From positions 1-27,847 of IMG/VR virus record IMGVR_UViG_3300020457_001902: a DNA stretch of 27,847 nt; one strand, given 5' to 3'. Position 1 is the first letter of the stretch. Each line of letters begins with the position of its first letter. This DNA comes from a virus. Below are positions 7,759 to 16,504 of the stretch, piece by piece. The position numbers and the translations under genes are program-made. The notes beneath the pieces were generated by a model. That model saw only the letters and a list, made by a program, of their open reading frames with translations. It was not told where the DNA came from and did not search any database.

Positions 7759-8462
7759 AACTTTAAATAAATCCTTTTTCCCTCGTGTGTAAAATACGGT
7801 CCTGGTCTATCTTTGAAACTCCAAGCCCTAACCCAATCGTAAATTTTTTCTAATGGTTGTGGATATTCTATCTCCAAGTTTTTATTAGAATCTATATCAT
7901 AGTAATGTGGATTTGGTTCTGGTTCTAAAAATTCAGTAATCTCACCATTGATTATTTTGTGATAAGTTTCTACGAACATTACAAACGCCAATCTTTCTAC
8001 TCGTTTAAATAATGTTTCTGCAGTATCGTGTTCTTCAACCTTACATTTAAAACTTTCTATTATTGGCCCATCATCTAACTCTGGTGTGATATAATGTAGT
8101 GTAGTTCCATGATATTTTTCACCATTCATAATAGCCCAACTACACATATATCTACCTCTATAATTTAATCTGTAAGAATGATGTAGATTAATTATTTGAC
8201 CATTCATAGCATCAATGTGTTCTTCTGTAATCAACTTCCAATAATTAATAGAAAATATTAAATCAGGTTTTAAATCTATAACATCTTGTATATCATCAAA
8301 TGTATTTATTCCCCAATTAGTAGCAGTTTCTTTCAACTTATCATTCCACCAAGTTTTGTATGTTGGTGCCACAACCCCAACTATCTCACAATCGTTTTGT
8401 TTGATAATCCACTCAAGTATTTTTACTGAGATATCTCTACTTCCTAATATGGCTATCTTCAT
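7755..8462 (-). CDS. Sugar N-formyltransferase (Formyl_trans_N family)
   Basis: A 235-residue protein. It begins with a Rossmann-like strand (MKIAILGSRDISVKIL) and carries the N10-formyl-THF transferase signature: INLHHSYRLNYRG (N92, H94) and HGTTLHYITPELDDGPII (D130), which is the N-H-D catalytic set. The length is near that of stand-alone sugar N-formyltransferases, longer than GAR transformylase and without the methionyl-tRNA formyltransferase C-terminal domain. The expected reaction is transfer of a formyl group from N10-formyltetrahydrofolate to the amine of a nucleotide-activated amino sugar. The adjacent aminotransferase would supply that amine. Its ATGA overlaps on both sides tie it to the aminotransferase and the MBL-Rieske gene. 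Confidence 0.85.
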   Translation of the reverse strand: MKIAILGSRDISVKILEWIIKQNDCEIVGVVAPTYKTWWNDKLKETATNWGINTFDDIQDVIDLKPDLIFSINYWKLITEEHIDAMNGQIINLHHSYRLNYRGRYMCSWAIMNGEKYHGTTLHYITPELDDGPIIESFKCKVEEHDTAETLFKRVERLAFVMFVETYHKIINGEITEFLEPEPNPHYYDIDSNKNLEIEYPQPLEKIYDWVRAWSFKDRPGPYFTHEGKRIYLKL

Positions 8463-9589
8463 ATTTTACTTATCAATGTTTCCGCAATAGTTTGTATATC
8501 TTCACTCTCTAACCACCAACCACAAGGTAACGAGATTTGATGTTTGTGAAAGTAATCTGTTTCAGGTAAATCCACCATACTATCTTTGAAACAACTATAG
8601 TAATGATTTGGTGTATGAACCAATCCAGCATTTATTCCCTCATCATTCAACTCTTGTATTATCTTATCTCTATCTAAATGTTCTGATAGTATCAAAGTGT
8701 ATACCCAAAAACTTGGTGCTGAATCTGCTGGATAATGTAATCCATTTATATCTTCATGGTCTTTAAATAATTGTTCATACAACAACCCATTAAATTTGTG
8801 TTTGTTTATAATCCTATCCATGTGTGAAATTTGTGATAATCCAATGGCAGCTGTAATGTTATTCATATGAAACTTAAACCCAGCCTCAACAACATCCATC
8901 TCCCATCTTTGTCCTTTCCACTCACCTTTCTCATCTTTGGTAGCATCTCTATCTATACCAAACCACTTTAATGCCTTGGCTCTTTGAAAATCATCTTTGT
9001 TCGTATTTACAACCAACAATCCACCATCACCTGTAGTAATGTGTTTGATAGCCTGTAAACTATAACAAGTGTAATCAGCAAACTCATGTATTTCTTTTCC
9101 TTTGTATGTTGCTCCAATTGAATGAGCGGCATCTTGAATAAACATAATATTGTGTTTGTTACATATATCGTAAACTTGTTCTAAATCACATGGTAAACCA
9201 GACCAATTCACACACAATACAGCTTTTGTTAATGGTGTGATAAGGTCTTCTATTACATATGGATTTATATTACCAGTCTGATGGTCAATATCAGCCCAAA
9301 CTACTTTAGCACCAAATGTATGTATTGGTGTATTGGATGCCACACAAGTCATGGATGTTGCAATAACCTCATCACCTGGCCCAACACCACTCAACTTCAA
9401 TGCCAAGGTTAATGCTGATGTACAACTATTAAGTGCAATAGTTTGTTCATGTTTAAATCTCTTCTTAAAATAGTTTGTTAGTTCTGTAACTTGTTCACCC
9501 TCATTTACAAAACCACTATTTAGAACTGGTTCAATTTGTTCTAATGCTTTCTCTGTATCAATGTGAACCTTAAACATTGGATATTTCAT
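8459..9589 (-). CDS. DegT/DnrJ/EryC1/StrS-type sugar aminotransferase
   Basis: A 376-residue PLP enzyme of normal family length. Visible landmarks are NSGFVNEGEQVTELT near the N-terminus, NSCTSALTLAL (residues 54-64), VNWSGLPCDL, the PLP-phenol aspartate in QDAAHSIG (D153) and the Schiff-base lysine in YSLQAIKHITTGDGG (K182). The family aminates keto sugars on nucleotide diphosphates (PseC, ArnB, WecE, QdtB types). Given the upstream-acting dehydratase in the same operon, the likely substrate is the 4-keto (or 3-keto) intermediate. ATG 9589 has GGAG five bases upstream. The gene is translationally coupled to the formyltransferase through a four-base overlap. Confidence 0.9.
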   Translation of the reverse strand: MKYPMFKVHIDTEKALEQIEPVLNSGFVNEGEQVTELTNYFKKRFKHEQTIALNSCTSALTLALKLSGVGPGDEVIATSMTCVASNTPIHTFGAKVVWADIDHQTGNINPYVIEDLITPLTKAVLCVNWSGLPCDLEQVYDICNKHNIMFIQDAAHSIGATYKGKEIHEFADYTCYSLQAIKHITTGDGGLLVVNTNKDDFQRAKALKWFGIDRDATKDEKGEWKGQRWEMDVVEAGFKFHMNNITAAIGLSQISHMDRIINKHKFNGLLYEQLFKDHEDINGLHYPADSAPSFWVYTLILSEHLDRDKIIQELNDEGINAGLVHTPNHYYSCFKDSMVDLPETDYFHKHQISLPCGWWLESEDIQTIAETLISKI

Positions 9590-9600
9590 ATTAACTCCGT

Positions 9601-10335
9601 TTACTTGTGAGCATCTTTTACAAGAGCTCGTTTTTTTCCTAATTCCCCAACCTTTTTATCATCTTGAGGTCGTGAAACAAATAGTGCTTTACTTCTATCA
9701 CCAACTTCACCACTTTTCAAAACACTCCATGTTATAGATTTTCTTTCACGCTTTACTTCTGGTACACCATGATAAGATGTATCTGAGTTATGGAATATTA
9801 CTAATCTATTATTAAGTGGTGCAAATGAGTTTGTACATTCCGTCATATCATCGTTCCATACTTCGAAATAACCACTATCCTCTGGTTTCCAATCTTCATT
9901 AAAATAGATTAAACAAGTTAGTTCTTTTCTTAATCCTGATTCAGGACTAACTCTGGCATCACTATGAACTGCCTGAAATCCATCTGTAACCATTGTTCTT
10001 ATTCCTGACCATCTCATATGATAATCAGGTACTAAACCACCTATATCGGTAATCTCACTTAACTTTTCTGTAAACTCATCACTATGAATGTATTCTAAGA
10101 AATCATGAAGTATTCCTCTCGTATCATCTGTATCGTAAGAAATCATACCTTGTTCGAGTATGTTTTTTTCACCATCAATCATCTCATGTCCACCATGCCA
10201 TTTAGGGTCTTTTAAAGATGGCCATCTATCGTGTACCATCCTTAGTGTCATATCATTTAAAAAGTTATCTATTACCCATATTGGATATGGTTCATCAAAC
10301 TTTTGTATTTTCATATTATCATTTAGAATTTCCAT
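9601..10335 (-). CDS. 2-oxoglutarate/Fe(II) oxygenase (P4H-like)
   Basis: A 244-residue protein. The facial triad is visible as HSD (H124, D126) and H189 in SYHGVP, with R198/K199 placed to bind 2-oxoglutarate. The intervening LTCLIYFNEDW and GYFEVWNDD stretches are the usual jelly-roll strands of 2OG-FeII_Oxy_3 proteins. ATG 10335 has a strong AGGAG seven to eight bases ahead and overlaps the cytidylyltransferase by 17 bases, so it belongs to the sugar cassette. It could hydroxylate a sugar, an acyl group or a protein side chain; no substrate can be inferred. It is only distantly similar to the three tandem oxygenases near 22 kb. Confidence 0.8.
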   Translation of the reverse strand: MEILNDNMKIQKFDEPYPIWVIDNFLNDMTLRMVHDRWPSLKDPKWHGGHEMIDGEKNILEQGMISYDTDDTRGILHDFLEYIHSDEFTEKLSEITDIGGLVPDYHMRWSGIRTMVTDGFQAVHSDARVSPESGLRKELTCLIYFNEDWKPEDSGYFEVWNDDMTECTNSFAPLNNRLVIFHNSDTSYHGVPEVKRERKSITWSVLKSGEVGDRSKALFVSRPQDDKKVGELGKKRALVKDAHK

Positions 10336-11008
10336 TATTCATCTCCTTATACATCATCTCCGCCAACTTAAATTCTATCATATTATCTATATCCAAACTT
10401 TCACTTTGTCTCATCAACATTGGATAACTCTCTGGTGTTTTAATATTATTATACCTTTTAAATTCTTTTTTTGAAATAATCACCAAACCAAAGTTCAGTT
10501 TGTAATAATGCCCATCAAGGTCTTGACTTCTTGGATGGTCTGGCCAATCATAATTGATAGATTCATCATGTGTAATATGGTCATACCAAATATAATCTTT
10601 TATATAATCTATTCCTATCATTGAGTTACACTTACTTTTATTATATGCATTGATGGCCTTCATGTAAAAATCAAACCTAAGTAATGGACTCGTACATTGA
10701 CATAACATAGAGTGTTCTGTATCTGTATTTAGTAGAACCTCTCTCCAATAATCTGTTATTGGTGCATCTGAACTTGCCAAGTAAGGGTCTCTTTCAATAA
10801 ACTTTACACCATATGATTCTGATATCTTTTTTGATTCATCACAATCACTATTAACAACTATATCTTTTATTGCACCAACTCTTTTTAATTGCATCAACAC
10901 ATCAAGTTTAACTTCTAATAAACTTTTACCAGCAAATGGTCGAGTGTTTTTACTCTTAACTCTCTCTGAACCTTTTCTTGTTGGTACTACGGCCGTTATA
11001 TCAACCAT
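10319..11008 (-). CDS. CMP-sialate/nonulosonate cytidylyltransferase-like (NeuA/PseF-like)
   Basis: The protein has 229 residues from ATG 11008, which overlaps the preceding stop (ATGGTTGA) and follows a G-rich stretch; a frame extension to 11056 lacks support. The nucleotide-binding signature VVPTRKGSERVKSKNTRPF is at the extreme N-terminus and is followed by AGKSLLEVKL, as in NeuA-type enzymes. IVVNSDCDESKKISESYG, then LASSDAPITDYW and LCQCTSPLL, match conserved NeuA blocks. The reaction would be CTP plus a 2-keto-3-deoxy sugar acid giving CMP-sugar. No NeuB/PseI/LegI synthase is visible in the window, so the sugar acid must come from the host, from genes outside, or this enzyme activates another sugar. 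Confidence 0.8.
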   Translation of the reverse strand: MVDITAVVPTRKGSERVKSKNTRPFAGKSLLEVKLDVLMQLKRVGAIKDIVVNSDCDESKKISESYGVKFIERDPYLASSDAPITDYWREVLLNTDTEHSMLCQCTSPLLRFDFYMKAINAYNKSKCNSMIGIDYIKDYIWYDHITHDESINYDWPDHPRSQDLDGHYYKLNFGLVIISKKEFKRYNNIKTPESYPMLMRQSESLDIDNMIEFKLAEMMYKEMNNGNSK

Positions 11009-11960
11009 TATCCCCCCAATATTTATCCCAAGTAGTAAACTTATATCCTTTATCATCTATATATTGAACACCTCTTGGTTTTTCTGCTGTTACCTTTGTG
11101 ATATATTGTGCCATATCGTGTTCTTCTAACCACTCCCAAACTAATTGTGTTCCTGTTTTACCATTTACTAATCCTCTATCTGGTTTGGCCTTACAAGTAA
11201 ATAAAACTACATCATAATCTTTTGATAGTTTTTCTAATGATTCTTTAGAACCCTCAATTGGTTCATCATAAATTGTTCCATCATGGTATCCTTTTGAATT
11301 TTTATGAATCACACCATCAAAATCTATTGCAATATTTTTTTGTTCATCTTTGAATCCAATCTTACGAACTTCTCTTTCACTATTATAATGTGCAATATCT
11401 TCTGGTTTGTTTCCTCCTATTGGTGGACAAACTTTACCACTACCATGTGTTAACTCATATTGTAATAATAATGATAATACTTCTGCTGTATGATAATAAT
11501 CAACACCCATCACTACTTCTGAAGTTTTTGGTACGGTTTCTATTAATGATTTTGCAGTTATACAAGCCAACTTCATATCATTAGAATATCCCCATTGTAA
11601 AGCCTTAACAATATCTCGTGATGTACCTGAAGAAGAAAATCCTAAGATTAAAGATTTTTTCATTTGGGATTCTGTTTTACTTGATGTTACCATTTTCAAC
11701 CATTGAACCATCCACTGGTCAAAATTAGTATCATTGATTAGTGATGTAACTACGGTACCACTACCAGGGCATTGTGCATTCTTTGTTCCATTACTCAATC
11801 TTGATATATCAATAGCCGCATGGTCTGCAACTGCCAAGTTACCACCATGACCAAGTACATATATATCATCACACTCATTAAATTTTTCTTGTAGTTCTTT
11901 CCAATCATCACTCTGAACTACTTTGTAAAACACCTGTTCTAAATTTTCTATATCTAACAT
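11001..11960 (-). CDS. SIS (GmhA-like) - HAD phosphatase fusion protein
   Basis: A 319-residue two-domain protein. Residues 1 to about 180 form a sugar-isomerase (SIS) domain: IYVLGHGGNLAVADH (35-47), LINDTNF and the phosphosugar loop GFSSSGTSRDIVKAL (107-121), the layout of phosphoheptose isomerase GmhA. Residues 210-319 form a HAD-like domain with the nucleophile motif IAIDFDGVIH (DFDG 213-216), VVLFTCKAKPD and a late YIDDKG acidic motif. Sugar-phosphate isomerisation and dephosphorylation would thus be joined, as separate GmhA/GmhB or KdsD/KdsC enzymes do in bacteria. A strong GAGGAA precedes ATG 11960. It sits directly before the cytidylyltransferase, so it may make its substrate. The exact sugar is unknown. 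Confidence 0.75.
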   Translation of the reverse strand: MLDIENLEQVFYKVVQSDDWKELQEKFNECDDIYVLGHGGNLAVADHAAIDISRLSNGTKNAQCPGSGTVVTSLINDTNFDQWMVQWLKMVTSSKTESQMKKSLILGFSSSGTSRDIVKALQWGYSNDMKLACITAKSLIETVPKTSEVVMGVDYYHTAEVLSLLLQYELTHGSGKVCPPIGGNKPEDIAHYNSEREVRKIGFKDEQKNIAIDFDGVIHKNSKGYHDGTIYDEPIEGSKESLEKLSKDYDVVLFTCKAKPDRGLVNGKTGTQLVWEWLEEHDMAQYITKVTAEKPRGVQYIDDKGYKFTTWDKYWGDNG

Positions 11961-11961
11961 A

Positions 11962-12609
11962 CTATTTCCTCACATTCATCTCTTGACTAAAATTCTGATT
12001 ATAAAACATATTTTGTTCGGTTTGTTTTTGAATTGTTTTTGGGTGGTATAAACTTAACTCTTCATGTGGTGGTAAATGTGAATATGTTTTCGCTCCAACT
12101 ATATGTTCATGTAATGGTCTAGTCCATCTAATTTCTTTAGAATTACGAAATACTCTACTTTGATAATCAGGATAATTCACCCAATTTTTTTCATTTATTC
12201 TCCAACTCCATTTCCTAACATCCTCTTCTGTCATACCATCAATGGTGTTTACTCTTGGAATCCAAATCAAATCAACATCGTTTATTTCTAATATTTGTTT
12301 TAATTGTTTTAGTAATATTTCATTAGGATACTCATCCGCATCTATATGAAAAATGTAATCACCACTACTCTTTTCTATGACAGAGTTTTTTTGAGCTGAA
12401 AAATCTTTATTAAGTTTTCTATCATAGTGTATGACTCTACTATCTATTGAGTATAACTCAACCACCTTTTTTACATCACTATCATCCCCATCAATACAGA
12501 TTATAACTTCGTCCTCTTCATCTATACCGATAAGAAGTTTTCCTAACAACCTTTCAAGTTCTTCCGACTCATTATGTACTGTAATACCATAGCTTATTTT
12601 AATTGACAT
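11962..12609 (-). CDS. Glycosyltransferase family 2 (WaaE/KdtX-like)
   Basis: A 215-residue soluble GT-A enzyme. It starts ISYGITVHNESEELERLL, has VIICIDGDDSD at the first acidic site, the FSAQKNSVIEKSSGDYIFHIDADEYP stretch carrying the DAD metal motif, and RPLHEHIVG with YHPKT toward the end. This pattern is common in small bacterial GT2 enzymes such as LPS core glucosyltransferases. It ends one base before the SIS-HAD start codon region and overlaps the upstream 170-residue protein gene by 11 bases. It probably adds one sugar from a nucleotide donor to a growing oligosaccharide in the cytoplasm. Confidence 0.85.
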   Translation of the reverse strand: MSIKISYGITVHNESEELERLLGKLLIGIDEEDEVIICIDGDDSDVKKVVELYSIDSRVIHYDRKLNKDFSAQKNSVIEKSSGDYIFHIDADEYPNEILLKQLKQILEINDVDLIWIPRVNTIDGMTEEDVRKWSWRINEKNWVNYPDYQSRVFRNSKEIRWTRPLHEHIVGAKTYSHLPPHEELSLYHPKTIQKQTEQNMFYNQNFSQEMNVRK

Positions 12610-13111
12610 TATCCCTCTCTAATAAATCTTCAATATTTTTTCGTTGTATTGCTTCAAACCCTTTGATAGTTTCTTCTGGTATGTTTGGTGAATCTATTTC
12701 TAAATAAACTCTTCTCTTCATACATTCTCTTCTATCAAAAGTTCTCCACATCCCCAACCTATTAACTAATCCTCGTAACTTGTTATATATCTTTGTTGTT
12801 TCACCTTGATTCCTATCAGCCTTATCTGTTATTTTACCAGCAAGAGTACCATCCTCTATTTCTATACCACCCAATGAATTAAAGATTTCTTCTAATTGTC
12901 CTTTTGGTAATGGCCTTTGACCAACTCGTTGTAATTGTAATCCTACAACAAATCGTTTGATTCTACCTGTACTTTTCTTTCTGTATTTAAAATCAGAATT
13001 AACGATAAGCACGGTTCGTTTTACACCCTTAGATTCTTTTTTATTTTTGTATATAAAATTAACTATCTGGCCGGCTTTTACTTTATCCCAACTTGTATTA
13101 CGAATCGCCAT
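12599..13111 (-). CDS. Conserved-looking phage protein of unknown function
   Basis: A 170-residue basic protein that I cannot assign. It opens with a strand-rich part (VKAGQIVNFIYKNK, RTVLIVNSDFKYRKK, IKRFVVGLQLQRVGQ) that looks like a small beta-barrel. A lysine/arginine-rich helical region follows, containing RMGL-type and CMKRRVYLEID segments, and the tail is acidic. The basic surface suggests nucleic-acid binding, but no named motif is present. ATG 13111 has AAGGA five bases ahead and overlaps the zinc-ribbon gene by 14 bases. The pair interrupts the run of glycosyltransferase genes, so it may be a phage core or structural pair rather than part of sugar metabolism. Confidence 0.5.
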   Translation of the reverse strand: MAIRNTSWDKVKAGQIVNFIYKNKKESKGVKRTVLIVNSDFKYRKKSTGRIKRFVVGLQLQRVGQRPLPKGQLEEIFNSLGGIEIEDGTLAGKITDKADRNQGETTKIYNKLRGLVNRLGMWRTFDRRECMKRRVYLEIDSPNIPEETIKGFEAIQRKNIEDLLERDNVN

Positions 13112-13568
13112 CTAAATCCTTAATGATACCCATATCTTGACATGCTTCTAAAAACTCATATTGTCCATAAGTTTTAGCATTCTCAACATCTAAAGCCATA
13201 TCATGTCCTTCATACTTTGGATTTTTTTGTTCTTCAGGTGATAGTTTACGAACTTCTGCAAACTTGTAATTCCAATTAGTTTTAGTTCCCTCAGGATAAA
13301 TCATACCAAACTTACCCATGTTTAATACTGATGGAAACCACATTATGTTTCTATCTTCATCAAAAAATGAAACATCATTCATCAATTGTGTTGCTCCTAA
13401 TTGTGCATCTTTTAATTCTGGTGATTCCCATTGATATGCTGAATTACTTGTGTATCCACAATTAAAACATATGTATGAACTAAATGTTTTCTCTGCCTGT
13501 TCTTGTACATCTTCAAAACATTTCTCACCATTAAAACATACAGGACAACTTATTTTCTTTTCTGCCAT
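13098..13568 (-). CDS. Zinc-ribbon protein of unknown function
   Basis: A 156-residue protein. The N-terminal 40 residues carry two CxxC pairs, C8-P-V-C11 and C34-F-N-C37, with an extra C17, which is the zinc-ribbon layout. The remainder is mixed and contains NIMWFPSVLNMGKFGMIYP, an aromatic segment with no recognised family. AAGGTG lies four bases before ATG 13568, immediately downstream of a GT-B glycosyltransferase stop. It overlaps the next gene by 14 bases. Zinc ribbons in phages often mediate protein or nucleic-acid contacts; nothing more can be said. Confidence 0.5.
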   Translation of the reverse strand: MAEKKISCPVCFNGEKCFEDVQEQAEKTFSSYICFNCGYTSNSAYQWESPELKDAQLGATQLMNDVSFFDEDRNIMWFPSVLNMGKFGMIYPEGTKTNWNYKFAEVRKLSPEEQKNPKYEGHDMALDVENAKTYGQYEFLEACQDMGIIKDLDGDS

Positions 13569-13569
13569 C

Positions 13570-14844
13570 TTACACCTTCTTTAGTTTTGGTAATTTTAAA
13601 TCCACTTGTTGTGGTACTGAATTTAACAATGGTGATAATATATTACCAAGTTTTTCTTTCATCTTCTCGTAACTGAATTGTTGTTTACAATATACTTCTA
13701 ATTGTTTTGCCAATACTAAATGTTTTTCATAGTTAGAAAAAACATCTTTCATTACTTGTGATGCTTGTTGGTAATTCACAGTAAACCATTGTGAACCCTC
13801 AAAATAAATATCAGGTGGGAATGCATTTTTAGGTACTTTAGTTAAACTTCCATCCAATAATGCACAATAATTTGGATTCAAGAAATCTGTATGACCACTC
13901 CAACCACTAGCAATAATTGGTTTACCACTTTGTGTGGCCTCTAACAACGGTCTACCAAATCCCTCTCCATGTGTAAATGATACATGAGCCTTTACTTTTT
14001 TGTGATTGTATAACTCATTCATTTCTTCATCTGTAAAATCACCATGTATTAAGTAAATGTTTGGTAACTTACCATTAACATCTTTTTTAATACTTCTAAT
14101 CTTATTTAAAATCTCTTCTCTATCAATAACAGAAAATGTAGCACCATTTGTTTTTAAGATTAAACCTGGTTGTTTTTCTTGGTTTTTAAATGTTTCTAAA
14201 AATACTTTCAACATCATACCGATATCTTTTCTATCTTCCCCAAGATTACCAGCCAACCAATGGCCTGTAAATAAAAAGTTCCAATCCGAATCTATGTTTT
14301 CAAATACTGAATCTATGTTACTCGTATCTGTTGTACTCTTATACACATCAGTATCCATACCCTCAAACAAAACTTCCATTGGTTTTTTAACTTTTAATTC
14401 ACCATCTTTTTGACCTGTTTGTTGATTTACTCTTTCAAAGACTGCCTGTTCAAATCCATGTTTTGAGAAATTAGATGTAAGGATATTTAAATCCATTCTA
14501 TTCATACCATCAACCCAACTTGAAGGTGGAACCGTAGTTTCAATTCCTGCTGTCATACCCACATTCTTTACACCCAAAGCAGTAAACTCATTAGGAACCA
14601 CAAGATGTAAATGTAAATCAGGTTGTTTCTCCATCTTTGGTTGTGGTAATATTCTTTTTCTTATTTCTTGGTGAACTTTATTATCTGGTTCTAAAGCATT
14701 CGTTGGTGTATTTCCCCATCTTACTGAATTGATTCTTACATCGTAATCTAAATCAATTAAGGCTCTTACAATATCCCTTGAATGGTTTCCGTACCCACTT
14801 CTCGTGGTTACAGGTGCTGTTACTAATACTAATGGTTTACTCAT
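13570..14844 (-). CDS. GT-B glycosyltransferase (GT4-like)
   Basis: A 424-residue protein with the GT-B two-lobe pattern. The N-terminal lobe starts LVLVTAPVTTRSGYGNHSRDI. The C-terminal lobe has WNFLFTGHWLAGN, a long strand-helix core and the donor-binding EX7E motif in THGEGFGRPLLEATQSG, followed by KPIIASGWSGHTDFL. These are standard GT4 (glycosyl transferase group 1) features for nucleotide-sugar binding. GAGGG precedes ATG 14844, which abuts the stop of the next upstream GT-B gene. The two share general architecture and appear to be an old duplication. The sugar and acceptor are unknown. Confidence 0.85.
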   Translation of the reverse strand: MSKPLVLVTAPVTTRSGYGNHSRDIVRALIDLDYDVRINSVRWGNTPTNALEPDNKVHQEIRKRILPQPKMEKQPDLHLHLVVPNEFTALGVKNVGMTAGIETTVPPSSWVDGMNRMDLNILTSNFSKHGFEQAVFERVNQQTGQKDGELKVKKPMEVLFEGMDTDVYKSTTDTSNIDSVFENIDSDWNFLFTGHWLAGNLGEDRKDIGMMLKVFLETFKNQEKQPGLILKTNGATFSVIDREEILNKIRSIKKDVNGKLPNIYLIHGDFTDEEMNELYNHKKVKAHVSFTHGEGFGRPLLEATQSGKPIIASGWSGHTDFLNPNYCALLDGSLTKVPKNAFPPDIYFEGSQWFTVNYQQASQVMKDVFSNYEKHLVLAKQLEVYCKQQFSYEKMKEKLGNILSPLLNSVPQQVDLKLPKLKKV

Positions 14845-16290
14845 TTATCCCTCTACTTTATAAACATTGATTCTTTCTCTTGGTGTAAACTTATCCCATG
14901 CAGTTTCCATATGGTCGATAAAATTCTTACACATCCATCTAGCACTCATCATCGATTCATCACTCTTCACAAAATAATGTCCTTTAACACCACATCTTTT
15001 TCTTTCATCTCTACCCATTTCATACCACTCTTTAATTTTATCAGCGGCATCTTGCCAATCACATCTATCATCAAAAATATATGGTGTTGGAACTGAACCC
15101 ATCAAAGAACGAGTCTTAGGCCAAACTGGTTTACACCATTCACCCCAAGTTAGTTCTTCATTGTGTTCCCACTCTCTCCAATCGTGTAGTGATTTAATTT
15201 CTTCATATTGTTTGTAATTTATCATCTCACCATTAATTTTGAAACCTACTTGGTCTTGTAATCCACCTGTAACATTAACAATAATTGGTGTTCCTGCCAT
15301 CAATGATTCACAAGTTCCTAATCCGAATCCCTCGTTACTCGCAATATTCATAGTAACATCAGCAATGTTGTATAAATAATTCATTTGTTTATTGTTAAGT
15401 TTTTGGTGTGAAAAAACAACATTTACTTCTGGCATCAAGTGTTCAATCAACTTAGGTAAATCAGTTCCATTATTATCAACTGGTTGAGTATGCATTACAT
15501 AAGTAACTCTACTTCTTTTCTCTGGTGGTAATTGATTTACAAATTGTTGAAATGCCAACAAACAATCACCAACCATTTTTCTTCTGATGTTTCTGTTTAC
15601 ATACAACAAAACAAAATCATTAGGTCTGTTACCCAATAACTCTTGTTTAAACTTCCTAAGTTCAAGTAACTCTTCTTTTTCTGTAATTGGATAAAAATCT
15701 TTTTCATTGATACCATGTGGTACATATGTTGAATCCCAATCTGTTCTTGGTTTATTCTTACAAACTTCTTGAACTATAGCATGTGTTTGTTTTGAAATGT
15801 TCATAATCAAATCACAACTCTCGTAGAAATTTTGGTTGTATTGTGGAGCAGGAAAATCATCCCATATATTGTAATAAAATATAGGTATATCTTGTCTTAG
15901 TTCATGTTCCATTTGATATAACCACTGCCAAAATCTTGGGTCGGTGTAATGTAGAATGGCATCTGGTTTCTCTATACCGATAATCTGTCTTAATAAATCT
16001 GGATTACCATAACCACTTGTGGGATAGATTTTTAAATAGGCATCCTTTACACCAGTATCTTTTCGTATTTGTTCATTCATATCAAACACTTTACCCTCAT
16101 CAGGATGTTTGATAGCACCACCGATTTGAACCCAATCAAATTTATCAAGTGTACCCATTACAATCTCTCTTGACATTGTACCAACACCACTCGACATCCT
16201 TAGGTCATCTGATAACAATAAAACCTTTTTCTTCTTCTCAAAAATCTTTTCTATTTCAACTGATTTTAATTTTGGTAACTTAACACTCAT
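14845..16290 (-). CDS. GT-B glycosyltransferase (GT4-like), longer paralog
   Basis: A 481-residue GT-B enzyme. The N-terminal lobe begins KKVLLLSDDLRMSSGVGTMSREI; the acceptor-side lobe includes DAILHYTDPRFW and an IWDDFPAPQYN segment. The C-terminal lobe has NDFVLLYVNRNIRRKM and the EX7E donor motif in SNEGFGLGTCESLMAG, then TPIIVNVTGGLQDQVG. AAAGG precedes ATG 16290. It is the first gene of the continuous glycosyltransferase block and abuts the second GT-B gene with no spacing. The protein ends in a long helical tail rich in Trp and Arg. Function: transfer of a sugar from a nucleotide donor; specificity unknown. Confidence 0.85.
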   Translation of the reverse strand: MSVKLPKLKSVEIEKIFEKKKKVLLLSDDLRMSSGVGTMSREIVMGTLDKFDWVQIGGAIKHPDEGKVFDMNEQIRKDTGVKDAYLKIYPTSGYGNPDLLRQIIGIEKPDAILHYTDPRFWQWLYQMEHELRQDIPIFYYNIWDDFPAPQYNQNFYESCDLIMNISKQTHAIVQEVCKNKPRTDWDSTYVPHGINEKDFYPITEKEELLELRKFKQELLGNRPNDFVLLYVNRNIRRKMVGDCLLAFQQFVNQLPPEKRSRVTYVMHTQPVDNNGTDLPKLIEHLMPEVNVVFSHQKLNNKQMNYLYNIADVTMNIASNEGFGLGTCESLMAGTPIIVNVTGGLQDQVGFKINGEMINYKQYEEIKSLHDWREWEHNEELTWGEWCKPVWPKTRSLMGSVPTPYIFDDRCDWQDAADKIKEWYEMGRDERKRCGVKGHYFVKSDESMMSARWMCKNFIDHMETAWDKFTPRERINVYKVEG

Positions 16291-16309
16291 ATATAACCTT
16301 TTCGTTTAG

Positions 16310-16504
16310 TTAGAATCTACTTCCGCTTTGATGTAGATTTTGATGTTCTAATATACTCTTTCGAAACTCTTCATCGTAAACAAATTTATCAAGTGTTCTG
16401 TTCACTAATTTCTGTAAAGAAAACTCGTTTTCAATTGTTTCATTCTTAAATTTTTTATATAATTCATCGATTACCTTTACGGTAGTCAATTTTAAATCAC
16501 TCAT
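16310..16504 (-). CDS. Small ribbon-helix-helix-like protein
   Basis: A 64-residue protein. A short strand (LKLTTVKVID) is followed by two helices (ELYKKFKNETI and SLQKLVNRTLDKFV), which is the size and order of a CopG/Arc/MetJ ribbon-helix-helix DNA-binding fold. GAGG lies about nine bases before ATG 16504. The gene stands between a short AT-rich gap and the glycan operon, so it could be a local repressor or antitoxin-like regulator of the genes downstream. No toxin partner is evident next to it. The call rests on secondary-structure pattern and length only. Confidence 0.5.
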   Translation of the reverse strand: MSDLKLTTVKVIDELYKKFKNETIENEFSLQKLVNRTLDKFVYDEEFRKSILEHQNLHQSGSRF

